From CAZFUY01 sp964522445 (GTDB lineage Bacteria > Pseudomonadota > Gammaproteobacteria > SZUA-229), in NCBI GenBank assembly GCA_964522445.1, contig CAZFUY010000025.1, positions 1 through 29,146 of the forward strand: a stretch of DNA of 29,146 bases, read 5' to 3'. The notes under the pieces are model-generated. The model was not told the DNA's origin, ran no database searches, and was given only the letters and a program-made list of their open reading frames with translations. Shown in pieces: positions 8,649 to 16,501 of this stretch (positions within the stretch are counted from its first letter, which is position 1; every line of letters begins with the position of its first letter). Position numbers and translations under genes: made by a program.

Positions 8649-8865
8649 TATGTCTTATGTCTTATGTCTTATGTCTTATGTCTTATGTCTTATGTCTTAT
8701 GTCTTATGTCNNNNNNNNNNNNNNNNNNNNNNNNNNNNNNNNNNNNNNNNNNNNNNNNNNNNNNNNNNNNNNNNNNNNNNNNNNNNNNNNNNNNNNNNNN
8801 NNNNNNNNNNTATGTCTTATGTCTTATGTCTTATGTCTTATGTCTTATGTCTTATGTCTTATGTC
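8649..8865. repeat. Tandem heptamer array (TTATGTC)n, interrupted by an assembly gap
   Basis: Perfect 7-bp repeats occupy 8649-8710 (about 8.9 units) and 8811-8865 (about 7.9 units), with 100 N between. The true copy number is unknown because the assembler evidently failed inside the array. Read on the minus (coding) strand the unit is GACATAA. It contains TAA, and because the period is not a multiple of three the array has stops in every frame. On the plus strand it has no stop and gives meaningless ORFs. The array touches the fliH start codon on one side and runs straight into palindrome copy B on the other (the final GTC is shared). Together with copy B it fills the 315-bp fliG-fliH spacer; no gene is seen there. 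Confidence 0.95.
8711..8810. other. Assembly gap (100 N) inside the heptamer array
   Basis: A 100-N placeholder with identical heptamers on both sides. The simplest reading is that the missing DNA is more of the same repeat, but other sequence cannot be excluded. Confidence 0.97.
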
Positions 8866-8933
8866 ATCCCGAGCGCAGCCGAGGGATCTTAATGCCCGGG
8901 TAGTAAGATCCCTCGGCTGCGCTCGGGATGACA
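8862..8933. repeat. Palindromic intergenic element, copy B (perfect)
   Basis: 72 bp with perfect 29-bp inverted arms: TGTCATCCCGAGC starts the left arm at 8862-8890 and the right arm is 8905-8933, with a 14-nt loop containing CCCGGG. It sits 29 bp after the fliG stop and would form a very stable hairpin in the fliG-fliH transcript. The perfect symmetry suggests recent mobility or gene conversion. On the fliG side it is followed by GACTTAC GACTATA (8947-8960), two heptamers in tandem resembling the array on its other side. It lacks a T-run, so processing or stabilisation is as likely as termination. Confidence 0.93.
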
Positions 8934-8962
8934 AACTCCGTCTTTTGACTTACGACTATACT

Positions 8963-9976
8963 TTAAACAAATTCTTCACCACCACCACCAAGTACAATAT
9001 CGCCTTCATCCGCAAGACGACGAGCCGTAGCAATAATTTCTTTTTGTGCCGCTTCTACTTCACTTAAGCGAACAGGGCCTCGCGCTTCCATATCTTCACG
9101 TAACATTTCAGCCGCACGTTTTGACATATTTCTGAGAATTTTTTCTTTAATTTCTTCATCCGCACCTTTAAGTGCCAGAGTTAACATATCCGATGAAACT
9201 TCACGAAGCAGTGCCTGAATGCCTCGATCATCCACATCATTTAGATTATCAAACACAAACATTAACTCAGATATACTGTCAGACATTTCCTGATCATGCT
9301 CACCAATAGTTTCCATAATGCCACTTTCAACCGATGAATCCATAAAGTTAAGCATATTGGCAGCCGTTTTAAATCCACCCATTGATGACTGACTTACATT
9401 TTGCTGACCGGCAAACTGTTTTTCCATAATCTGATCCAGTTCCTTTAATGCTGCTGGCGGAACACCATCCAGTGATGCAATGCGCATAACAATATCTGCA
9501 CGCCCCCTTTCCGGTAATAAATTTAGAACTTCTGCAGCATGATCTGATTCAAGATAGGATAAAACAATGGCAATAATCTGTGGGTGTTCAAGACGTATAA
9601 CTTCTGTAACAGCACGAGCATCCATCCATTTCAATGCATCCAGCCCATTGCTGCCACTGCCAATTAGAATTCGATCAATCATGCTCTTGGCTTTATCTTC
9701 ACCCAGAGCATTAACCATCATTTCGCGAACATAGTCTTCTGAACCTATGCCCATAGCTGTCTGATTATTAACTTCACCAATAAACTCATCCATAACAACG
9801 TCCATGGATGCTCTATTTACATTCTGTATTTTTGCCATGGCTCCACCCAACACCTGAACTTCTTTTGGGTTCAAATGTTTGAGTACAGATGCGGCGTTAT
9901 CCGAACCCATAGCCATTAATAAAACAGCTGCACGCTCGACACCATTCAGTGAGCCATTATCAAGATCATCAGCCAT
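8963..9976 (-). CDS. fliG: Flagellar motor switch protein FliG
   Basis: 337 residues, normal length. C-ring protein that contacts the MS ring through its N-domain and the stator through its C-domain, setting torque and direction. The EHPQIIAIVLSYL motif of the middle domain and the C-terminal torque helix region around DRGIQALLREVSSDMLTLAL with alternating charges are clear. The stop of fliF is 8 bp upstream, and an AAGGT lies in the end of fliF, so the two are coupled. Downstream the operon is interrupted by palindrome copy B and the heptamer array before fliH. Confidence 0.98.
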   Translation of the reverse strand: MADDLDNGSLNGVERAAVLLMAMGSDNAASVLKHLNPKEVQVLGGAMAKIQNVNRASMDVVMDEFIGEVNNQTAMGIGSEDYVREMMVNALGEDKAKSMIDRILIGSGSNGLDALKWMDARAVTEVIRLEHPQIIAIVLSYLESDHAAEVLNLLPERGRADIVMRIASLDGVPPAALKELDQIMEKQFAGQQNVSQSSMGGFKTAANMLNFMDSSVESGIMETIGEHDQEMSDSISELMFVFDNLNDVDDRGIQALLREVSSDMLTLALKGADEEIKEKILRNMSKRAAEMLREDMEARGPVRLSEVEAAQKEIIATARRLADEGDIVLGGGGEEFV

Positions 9977-9984
9977 ATTTATTT

Positions 9985-11571
9985 TTAACCTTCATTACCT
10001 ATCCATTCTTTTACTACATTAGCAACCTTACGCGGATCCTGAGCCACCATTGACTTGGCAAAGTCCACTTTCTGATCATGATCAGAAGGCATTGGAATGG
10101 CTTCTTCCTGATGTTCTAATCTTGCCTGCTCTTCAGCTGAAACAGCTGCTGGCGGTAAGGCTGGAGCAGGAGGTGTGTAGTCAATCAGACTCTTAACAGC
10201 AGGGCGTACTACAACAAAGACCAGTACCAATAATATTACACCCGTCAATACCTGCTTGCCGATGTTTCTAACCCAGGGCTGATCAAGCATACCAGGCTCT
10301 GGCAATGCTTCCGCTACTTCTGCCGGAGTAAACGGTGCATTAATAACATTAACCTTATCGCCCCTTTCTTCATTATAGCCAATGGTTTGCTGTACCAATG
10401 TGGTGATACGCTTCATCTCTTCTTCAGTTAAAGGCGTTTTTTCAGTTTTCCGACCTTTTTTTACAGTGTGGTCATCCACTAGCACCGCGACTGTTAAACG
10501 TTTTATGAGACCACTGCCCTGTTTTTTATGGCGAATGGTTCGATCCAGCTCATAATTACGCACGGTGTTTTTATTACTATTTAGCGGCATGGCTGCTGCC
10601 GGAGCACCACCAACAGCACCTGCACCCTGAACCAGAGTTCCAGCAGCGGGCGGTTGATTACTTAAAACACCTGGCACACCCGATGCACCCTGACCACTAA
10701 AACGTGAACTCGAACTGGATTGTTCACTGCGCACTGACTGACGTTCTGGATTAAATAATTCTTCTGTACTTTCTTCCTGAGTAAAATCTATATCTGCATT
10801 AACGGTTGCTCGCACCTTGCCCATACCCACAATAGGTTCAAGTAAACGCTCAATACTTTTTGCAAAATCTTTTTCTACTTTTTTAGTGTAATCATATTGC
10901 TTGCCCGACATAGCCGCATCACTACCCATATCACCTGCCGATAACAAACGGCCATTTTGATCAACAACAGTAACCTGTGATGTTGAAAGATGTGAAATAC
11001 TGGAAGCGACCAAATGAATAATAGCATTCACCTGCCCCTGCTCAATAACTCTGCCACCATATAAATTTAAAGAAACGGAGGCACTGGGTGCGGTTCTTTC
11101 TCGCACAAAAACAGAACGTTTTGGAATAGCCAGATGTACGCGTGCCGATTTAACATTTGCCATGGTACTAATAGTTCTGGCTAATTCTGTTTCCATAGCA
11201 TGATGATAACGCGCACTTTCAACAAACTGACTGGTGCCAAAACTTTGCTCACCCTGAAGCATTTCAATACCAACACCTGTTCCTTTTGGTAAACCCTGTG
11301 CTGCCAGTTTTAATCGTGCTTCATGCACACGACCTGCTGCCACCATAACTGAACCTGTCGCACCATCTAATTTATAAGGTATCGCCGCAGACTGTAATGA
11401 TGCAACCACTTCGCTGGCATCACGTGCTTCAAGACCAGAATATAAAGCCATATAATTGGGTGCTGTTCCCCAGAAAAAAACGCCTATTCCAATTGCAGCA
11501 CTTACTGCAATTCCGAAAATCATGCCAAGTAATTTTGGAATTGGGATAGCAGATATTCCACTTTGAGCCAT
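9985..11571 (-). CDS. fliF: Flagellar MS-ring protein FliF
   Basis: 528 residues, in the normal 520-570 range. Inner-membrane ring on which the basal body is built. The N-terminal membrane segment is at about residues 13-33 (IFGIAVSAAIGIGVFFWG) and the C-terminal one is at about 440-460 (VLTGVILLVLVFVVVRP). Between them are the ring-building motifs, with ARVHLAIPKRSVFVRE and YELDRTIRHKKQGSG typical of FliF. The acidic C-terminal tail, which binds FliG, ends in RKVANVVKEWIGNEG. A good ribosome-binding site (AAGGTAG) precedes the ATG. A 124-bp spacer from fliE holds palindrome copy D. Confidence 0.98.
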   Translation of the reverse strand: MAQSGISAIPIPKLLGMIFGIAVSAAIGIGVFFWGTAPNYMALYSGLEARDASEVVASLQSAAIPYKLDGATGSVMVAAGRVHEARLKLAAQGLPKGTGVGIEMLQGEQSFGTSQFVESARYHHAMETELARTISTMANVKSARVHLAIPKRSVFVRERTAPSASVSLNLYGGRVIEQGQVNAIIHLVASSISHLSTSQVTVVDQNGRLLSAGDMGSDAAMSGKQYDYTKKVEKDFAKSIERLLEPIVGMGKVRATVNADIDFTQEESTEELFNPERQSVRSEQSSSSSRFSGQGASGVPGVLSNQPPAAGTLVQGAGAVGGAPAAAMPLNSNKNTVRNYELDRTIRHKKQGSGLIKRLTVAVLVDDHTVKKGRKTEKTPLTEEEMKRITTLVQQTIGYNEERGDKVNVINAPFTPAEVAEALPEPGMLDQPWVRNIGKQVLTGVILLVLVFVVVRPAVKSLIDYTPPAPALPPAAVSAEEQARLEHQEEAIPMPSDHDQKVDFAKSMVAQDPRKVANVVKEWIGNEG

Positions 11572-11601
11572 TTTAACTACCTTCTTAATTTTTCTTTATT
11601 G

Positions 11602-11671
11602 TGTCATCATGAGTTCGCCAAAATATCTGGCATCATCAAAAACAAAATTTGTCGACAAATTCAGGATGACA
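11602..11671. repeat. Palindromic intergenic element, copy D (very degenerate)
   Basis: About 70 bp between fliE and fliF. It starts TGTCATCATGAGTTCG and ends CAGGATGACA, with length and end sequences matching the other three copies. The internal pairing is poor. I read it as the oldest copy of the family. It is about 30 bp upstream of the fliF start. Confidence 0.55.
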
Positions 11672-11695
11672 AAAATTAACTTTTTAAATATCGTT

Positions 11696-12025
11696 CTAAA
11701 CAGGCATATTCATAATTTCCTGATACGCCGTTAATAATTTATTTCTAACCTGCGTCATTGCCTGGAATGAAACACTGGCTTTTTCCATTGAAATCATCAA
11801 CTGTGCCAGACTGACATCAGAGTCACCTTTTTCAAACGCATCGGCCATTTTTGAAGAAATCATTGAAGTTTCATTTACTGAATCAATCGACTGTTTCAAT
11901 ACGTCTGAAAAATCTGTTTTCTGTGTTGTTAATCCAGCATCAGAAACAGACGAAGGTTTCAGCTGTGCCTGTGCTTCCATTGTTCGCATCTGGGCTAATA
12001 GTTGATTTACATTTATGCTGTTCAT
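11696..12025 (-). CDS. fliE: Flagellar hook-basal body protein FliE
   Basis: 109 residues, normal length. FliE is the adapter between the MS ring/export gate and the rod. The conserved C-terminal half is present: DFSDVLKQSIDSVNE, DVSLAQLMISMEKASVSFQA and TQVRNKLLTAYQEIMNMPV, the last being the family's signature ending. A strong AGGAGAG ribosome-binding site precedes the ATG. It begins 19 bp after the fleR stop. I found no sigma-54 element with correct spacing between fleR and fliE, so it probably shares the fleS-fleR transcript or uses a promoter inside fleR. Confidence 0.97.
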   Translation of the reverse strand: MNSINVNQLLAQMRTMEAQAQLKPSSVSDAGLTTQKTDFSDVLKQSIDSVNETSMISSKMADAFEKGDSDVSLAQLMISMEKASVSFQAMTQVRNKLLTAYQEIMNMPV

Positions 12026-12044
12026 AATATTAACTCTCCTGCAT

Positions 12045-13385
12045 TTAAACTGTTATTCCAGCATCACGCATACGCGCTAATTTATAACGTAATGTTCTTG
12101 GGCTAATACCAAGACGATCTGCCGCATATTTACGACTGCCATCACCCGCTTTTAATGCTTCTAAAATTAACTGTTGCTCACGATCTTTAAGATCACTGAC
12201 TAAAACCGAATCCGATACATCATCAATCTGCACTGACTCTTCAGACATATTTGTCATTTCTTCAACTTCAAAATAAATATTTTCAGCATCTATTTCATTC
12301 GATGTTTTTAGAATCAAAGCACGTTGAATAACATTATCTAACTCACGCACATTACCGGCCCATTGATGAGTAACCAGTTTTTGCTGTGCCGATGCAGTTA
12401 ATATAATCTCATCAGGTAATGGATTATGTTTTGCTAATAGTTTTTCAGCAATGGGAACAATATCAGCGATGTGTTCTCTAAGCGGTGGGATCTGAATTGG
12501 GAAAACACTTAAACGATAAAAAAGATCTTCGCGGAAACGCCCTGATGCAACTTCTTCTCTAAGGTTACGATTAGTTGTTGCCAGCACTCGAACATCCAGT
12601 GGAATTACTTTCCTGCCACCTAAACGTTCAACTTCTTTTTCCTGTAACACCCGTAGTAGTTTGGCCTGCAAAGCAGCATCCATTTCTGAAATTTCATCTA
12701 GCAATAAAGTGCCTCCCTGCGCCTGTTCAAATTTTCCTGGATGCGCCTGATAAGCACCTGTAAAAGCACCTTTCTCATAACCAAACAAAACAGATTCCAG
12801 CATATTTTCTGGAATAGCCGCACAGTTAATAGCAACAAAAGAACCCGATGCACGTTTTGACTGACTGTGAATATATTGCGCAAAAACTTCTTTACCAACA
12901 CCACTTTCACCACACAATAAAACAGTGGCTTCACTTTTAGCCACCCTGGCTGCTAATACTTTTAATGATTGCATTTTTTCTTCAATAGCAACCAGGCCAT
13001 CGTTATCATTTATTTTTTCCTGTTGAGGCATCAAACGCTTAACCACTTCAAGTAAAGCATCCGCATCAAAAGGCTTTACAAGATAATCTGAAGCACCATA
13101 ACGCATCGCTTCTACTGCTTTTTCTATAGTGCCATAGGCTGTCATAGCTACAACCGGAATTTGCTGATTCTGTTTGCGTATTAACTGCAACAGTTCCATA
13201 CCATCCATAGGCTGCATTTGTACATCGGTAATTACCATACCAAATTTTTGCTCATTAAATCGTGCCAGTGCTGCCTGACCATGCTCGGCCACAACAACTG
13301 AATAACCCGCAAGCTGTAACGTATCGGTTATTGCTTCTCTTAAATTTTGATCATCTTCAACAATAAGAATATCGCTATGATTCAT
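12045..13385 (-). CDS. fleR: Sigma-54-dependent response regulator FleR/FlrC
   Basis: 446 residues. Activator of RNA polymerase-sigma 54 at middle flagellar genes, phosphorylated by the adjacent kinase. The receiver at 1-120 has D54 (MVITDVQMQPMDG) and KPFDADAL. The AAA+ domain has Walker A CGESGVGKEVF and the sigma-54 contact loop GAFTGA (EKGAFTGAYQAH), and a Fis-type helix-turn-helix closes the protein (AADRLGISPRTLRYKLARMR). The ATG overlaps the fleS stop (ATGA, 4 bp), so kinase and regulator are coupled. The position directly before fliE matches fleR in Pseudomonas and flrC in Vibrio. A general NtrC-type regulator is the alternative but the context argues against it. Confidence 0.94.
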   Translation of the reverse strand: MNHSDILIVEDDQNLREAITDTLQLAGYSVVVAEHGQAALARFNEQKFGMVITDVQMQPMDGMELLQLIRKQNQQIPVVAMTAYGTIEKAVEAMRYGASDYLVKPFDADALLEVVKRLMPQQEKINDNDGLVAIEEKMQSLKVLAARVAKSEATVLLCGESGVGKEVFAQYIHSQSKRASGSFVAINCAAIPENMLESVLFGYEKGAFTGAYQAHPGKFEQAQGGTLLLDEISEMDAALQAKLLRVLQEKEVERLGGRKVIPLDVRVLATTNRNLREEVASGRFREDLFYRLSVFPIQIPPLREHIADIVPIAEKLLAKHNPLPDEIILTASAQQKLVTHQWAGNVRELDNVIQRALILKTSNEIDAENIYFEVEEMTNMSEESVQIDDVSDSVLVSDLKDREQQLILEALKAGDGSRKYAADRLGISPRTLRYKLARMRDAGITV

Positions 13386-14632
13386 TTACTATCTCCATTA
13401 TTCTGCCCAGTTATTTTTAGTTTTGTAGTCATTTTTCCACTGGGTAAAAACTGCTCACCCCCCTGATTTAGAGGTAAACATAAATAAAAAGTACAGCCAT
13501 TATCAGGTTCTGATTTAACCATCAAATCACCGTGATGCGCCTGTGCAATAGATTGCGCTACAGCCAGGCCTAAGCCTGTGCCGTTAATACGTTCTGAATA
13601 AAAGGGTTCAAAAATATGCAGCTGCTGTTCCTGAGTTAAACCTGGACCATTATCTTTCATAGCTAAAATGACAAAATCAGCCTGCTGATAAACACTCAGT
13701 TCAATAACACAATTCTCTTCACATACCTGTAGTGCATTTTCTGCCAGATTAGTTAATACACTCACCAGCGCATCCAGACTACCCTTTAAAGAAATATCAG
13801 ACATCTGATTATTAATATTTAATTTTGTATTACTTTGCTGTAATTGTGTTTCAATACGCGAATAAAATGAGACCAGTAGCTTATTCAATAAAAAAGAAGA
13901 ATCTGCAAACTCACCACCTTTTGCATACATCAACATATCATTAATTAATTTTTCAAGATAACGTAAGCTGGTGCGAATTTTTTCAACTGCCCGACCCTGT
14001 TGCTCAGGCTGAAGATTTATATTTTCCATTTGTGATGCATAAAGTACAGCCGATGATAAAGGTGTGCGTAACTGGTGTGCTAATCCAGCAGCCATTTGAC
14101 CCATTGCTGCTAATCGATTTTGACGATCAGCCAGATTTTGTAACATACGTGTATGGCTTACATCATTAATTAAAATAATTTCACCTTCATCTGATTCCAG
14201 TGTTTGTGAAGTCATACTAATTACATTGGCATTTTTTAAAATAATATCCTGTGCTTCAGTACGTTTAATATTGACTGAAAGCACATGCTGCCATTTTTTA
14301 CCTTCAAGGCTTTGATCAAAAATGGTTTCTGCCGCTGCATTAGCCGTCTGGATAATACCTCTGGTATTTACAACAATGACACCTGCAGGTAATGCCGCTA
14401 ATAATTTTTCTAAACGATCAGCCAGTTTTTCTTTTTCAGCTAACTGCTTTAAACGCTCATTTCGAGCCGTGGCTAATTCTTTAGTTAATTCTTCGGTACG
14501 ATGATCAAGCGCCTGATATGAGTTTTGCAATTGTTCAGATAAATGACTGAACTGCTGAAAAGCAGCCATTAAGGTTTGCTGGTCTTTTATTTCATGTACG
14601 GGTTGTTGTATTAAATTGGCTGTATTGCTCAT
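13382..14632 (-). CDS. fleS: Sensor histidine kinase FleS/FlrB
   Basis: 416 residues, cytoplasmic (no membrane segment). Kinase for FleR/FlrC. An N-terminal coiled coil (about 30-80) is followed by a PAS domain at about 78-160 (LPAGVIVVNTRGIIQTANAA), HisKA with His186 (MAAGLAHQLRTPLSSAV) and a HATPase with N-box (LTNLAENALQV) and G-boxes (MKDNGPGL, GTGLGLAVAQSI). The coiled coil plus PAS without a transmembrane sensor is the FlrB/FleS layout. These kinases are thought to read assembly of the early basal body. The predicted sigma-54 element 40 bp upstream fits control by FleQ. Confidence 0.93.
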   Translation of the reverse strand: MSNTANLIQQPVHEIKDQQTLMAAFQQFSHLSEQLQNSYQALDHRTEELTKELATARNERLKQLAEKEKLADRLEKLLAALPAGVIVVNTRGIIQTANAAAETIFDQSLEGKKWQHVLSVNIKRTEAQDIILKNANVISMTSQTLESDEGEIILINDVSHTRMLQNLADRQNRLAAMGQMAAGLAHQLRTPLSSAVLYASQMENINLQPEQQGRAVEKIRTSLRYLEKLINDMLMYAKGGEFADSSFLLNKLLVSFYSRIETQLQQSNTKLNINNQMSDISLKGSLDALVSVLTNLAENALQVCEENCVIELSVYQQADFVILAMKDNGPGLTQEQQLHIFEPFYSERINGTGLGLAVAQSIAQAHHGDLMVKSEPDNGCTFYLCLPLNQGGEQFLPSGKMTTKLKITGQNNGDSK

Positions 14633-14647
14633 GACGTGTTTTTGTCA

Positions 14648-14667
14648 CCTTTATAGAGTTATAAAGG
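14648..14667. repeat. Perfect 8-bp inverted repeat in front of fleS
   Basis: CCTTTATA, 4-nt spacer, TATAAAGG. It lies between the sigma-54 element and the fleS start. The AAAGG of the minus strand is part of one arm. The expected transcription start near 14662 falls inside the repeat, so a full RNA hairpin would not form from that promoter. A protein site or chance are alternatives. Confidence 0.4.
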
Positions 14668-14671
14668 ATTG

Positions 14672-14687
14672 AGCAGGATTTATGCCA
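14672..14687 (-). promoter_or_regulatory. Sigma-54 promoter of fleS-fleR
   Basis: Minus strand TGGCATAAATCCTGCT: GG-N10-GC with exact spacing, TGGCAT at -24 and CTGCT at -12 (one base off TTGCT). It lies 40 bp upstream of the fleS ATG. In Pseudomonas and Vibrio fleSR/flrBC are activated by FleQ/FlrA with RpoN, and fleQ lies directly upstream here. Confidence 0.75.
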
Positions 14688-14790
14688 GATTCATAAAGCT
14701 ATTGTTTTCAGTTGCTTATAGAAAAGGCTATAGATTGGAGTCAATTTTATTGCTTTGGTTTTCAATAAAGTATGACTAATTTTTTCTACC

Positions 14791-14863
14791 TGTCATCCCG
14801 AGCAAAGCCGAAGGATCTTATTAACCCAGGTAACAAGATCCCTCGGCTTCGCTCGGGATGACA
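14791..14863. repeat. Palindromic intergenic element, copy C
   Basis: 73 bp: 29-bp arms at 14791-14819 and 14835-14863 with two mismatches, and a 15-nt loop containing ACCCAGGT. It is nearly identical to copy B in arms and loop centre. It lies 46 bp after the fleQ stop, between fleQ and the fleS promoter. Three consecutive GACT heptamers (GACTAAC, GACTAAA, GACTTCA at 14887-14907) follow it on the fleQ side and run into the fleQ stop region. The rest of the 277-bp fleQ-fleS spacer holds the fleS promoter; no gene is seen. Confidence 0.93.
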
Positions 14864-14909
14864 ATATAGATTCTATTAAATCACATGACTAACGACTAAA
14901 GACTTCATT

Positions 14910-16442
14910 TCAAGACCTGATATCGTATTTCTTAAGTTTCTCAACCAGAGTCGTTCGGCGCATTTTCAATAATTTAGCCGCATGAGCCACAACACCATTA
15001 GTTGCCCCCAGTGCCTGCTGAATAATTTGGACTTCCATTTGAGCAAGATGTTCTTTTAAATCCAGACCTTCATCACTCATCTGGGTTGATATTTGAGCAG
15101 CTGTTTGTGCAGCAAGCTCAGTATCTGTTGTAACATCTGCTTCCACATTAATGTCAGACTTAACTAATGTATCCAGCAGATCATTATCAGCATCCAGCTC
15201 TTCATCCGTTGATGCAAACATCATAGCGGGATTAAAGGGTGGTGCAGTTTTAACTGATGAATTAGGGATATATTTTGGCGGCAGCTGCTTTGCATCCACC
15301 ACGCCTTCCGGATACAAAATAGCAAGCCGCTCAACCAGATTGGCCAGTTCACGCACATTGCCCGGCCATTGATATTGGCACAATGCTTCAACTGCACCTG
15401 CGGTTAAGCGAACTGAACCTCTATTTTCTCTTTGCAAACGTTCAATCTGATCCTGCAATAAAAAAGGCACATCTTCCAGACGCTCGCGCAAAGAAGGCAA
15501 TTCAATAGGGAAAACATTAAGTCTATAAAATAAATCTTCACGAAATATTCCATCCTTAATATTATCTTCCAGATTACGATGAGTTGCGGCTAATATGCGC
15601 ACATCAGCATTAATACTTTTATTACTGCCAACTCTTTCAAATGTTCGTTCCTGTAATACCCGCAGTAATTTTACCTGCATGGGTAAACTCATATCTCCTA
15701 TTTCATCGAGAAATAAGGTGCCTTTTTCAGCCAGCTCAAAGCGCCCCTGACGTGAGCTAATAGCCCCCGTAAACGCACCTTTTTCATGACCAAATAATTC
15801 ACTTTCCAGTAAATCACCCGGTATTGCACCACAGTTCACAGGTACAAAACTGTGTTTACAGCGATTAGAAAGCGCATGAATATTACGCGCAACCACTTCT
15901 TTACCCGTGCCAGATTCACCCAATATAAGCACACTGGCATCAGATTTTGCCACCTGCTCAATCAGGGTTCTTACGTATTGAATAGCAGGACTATTTCCTC
16001 CCAGTTTTGGCACTTTGCCAATTATATCGCGACAGGAAGCACTGCCTTCTTTTTGATTGCGCTCATGAAATTCATTGGCTCGGCCTAAAGCTTCCATAAC
16101 CGGTTCATAAGTAAGCGGAACATCAAGATGAGCCATAATACAGGAGCACATCTCACGATATTTTTCATAATTTTCTTTTGGCTGATTTAATAAAATCACC
16201 TGCAATGAAGCAGAAGATTTTTTAATTATATTAATGGCCTGCTTTTGAACCGTTTCATTTCTATAAGCCCCAAGAAAAACAGCCATGTAGTCACGGCTTG
16301 CAAGAGCTGCAGCAAGACTATCGATATCAGAGGCATAGATAGATTCATAACCCAGAAAGGTCATTAAAGATTTAATTTCATTGAAAGTCTGGGTATTGTC
16401 TTCGGCAAGAAGGATATATTTTTGTGGTTCTTCTGATGTCAT
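14910..16442 (-). CDS. fleQ: Master flagellar regulator FleQ/FlrA
   Basis: 510 residues. Top-level sigma-54 activator of flagellar genes; in Pseudomonas FleQ also binds cyclic-di-GMP and represses or activates matrix genes. The N-terminal domain (1-125) has the FleQ-type receiver fold, but the phospho-acceptor position reads AVFLGAYRN with no aspartate, so it is not phosphorylated in the usual way. The AAA+ domain has Walker A GESGTGKE (175-182) and GAFTGA (222-227). The C-terminal helix-turn-helix ends LLKMRRTTLVEKLKKYDIRS, the FleQ signature. The linker between AAA+ and DNA-binding domain (about 395-460) is long, acidic and Thr/Ala-rich. Its gene follows fliS-fliT as in other polar flagellates. 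Confidence 0.95.
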   Translation of the reverse strand: MTSEEPQKYILLAEDNTQTFNEIKSLMTFLGYESIYASDIDSLAAALASRDYMAVFLGAYRNETVQKQAINIIKKSSASLQVILLNQPKENYEKYREMCSCIMAHLDVPLTYEPVMEALGRANEFHERNQKEGSASCRDIIGKVPKLGGNSPAIQYVRTLIEQVAKSDASVLILGESGTGKEVVARNIHALSNRCKHSFVPVNCGAIPGDLLESELFGHEKGAFTGAISSRQGRFELAEKGTLFLDEIGDMSLPMQVKLLRVLQERTFERVGSNKSINADVRILAATHRNLEDNIKDGIFREDLFYRLNVFPIELPSLRERLEDVPFLLQDQIERLQRENRGSVRLTAGAVEALCQYQWPGNVRELANLVERLAILYPEGVVDAKQLPPKYIPNSSVKTAPPFNPAMMFASTDEELDADNDLLDTLVKSDINVEADVTTDTELAAQTAAQISTQMSDEGLDLKEHLAQMEVQIIQQALGATNGVVAHAAKLLKMRRTTLVEKLKKYDIRS

Positions 16443-16473
16443 TTACAGCTCTTTTCATAAAACAGTCTTTATG

Positions 16474-16501
16474 AGTAAAGCAGATTTTTATCAAATGTCA
16501 A
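16474..16501 (-). promoter_or_regulatory. Possible sigma-70 promoter of fleQ
   Basis: On the minus strand TTGACA (16501-16496), a 16-nt spacer and TTTACT (16479-16474), matching the -35 fully and 4 of 6 bases of the -10. The start would be about 25 nt before the fleQ ATG. The -35 lies inside the palindrome at 16492-16515. Confidence 0.4.

Noticed and set aside
8649..8865. CRISPR-like repeat array
   Set aside because: The unit is 7 bp with no spacers; simple tandem repeat.
8862..8933. Palindrome copy B as a classic intrinsic terminator
   Set aside because: The stem is strong but neither side has a T-run, and genes continue in the same operon; REP-like element is the better description.
8610..9067. 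Plus-strand ORFs made of repeated YVLCLMS peptides
   Set aside because: They are the three-frame translation of the 7-bp array, run through the N gap, and end in palindrome sequence. No ribosome-binding site or protein family.
12026..12110. Sigma-54 promoter for fliE
   Set aside because: TGGAATAACAG followed by a GC was seen, but the GG to GC distance is 13, not 10, and the -12 block does not match.
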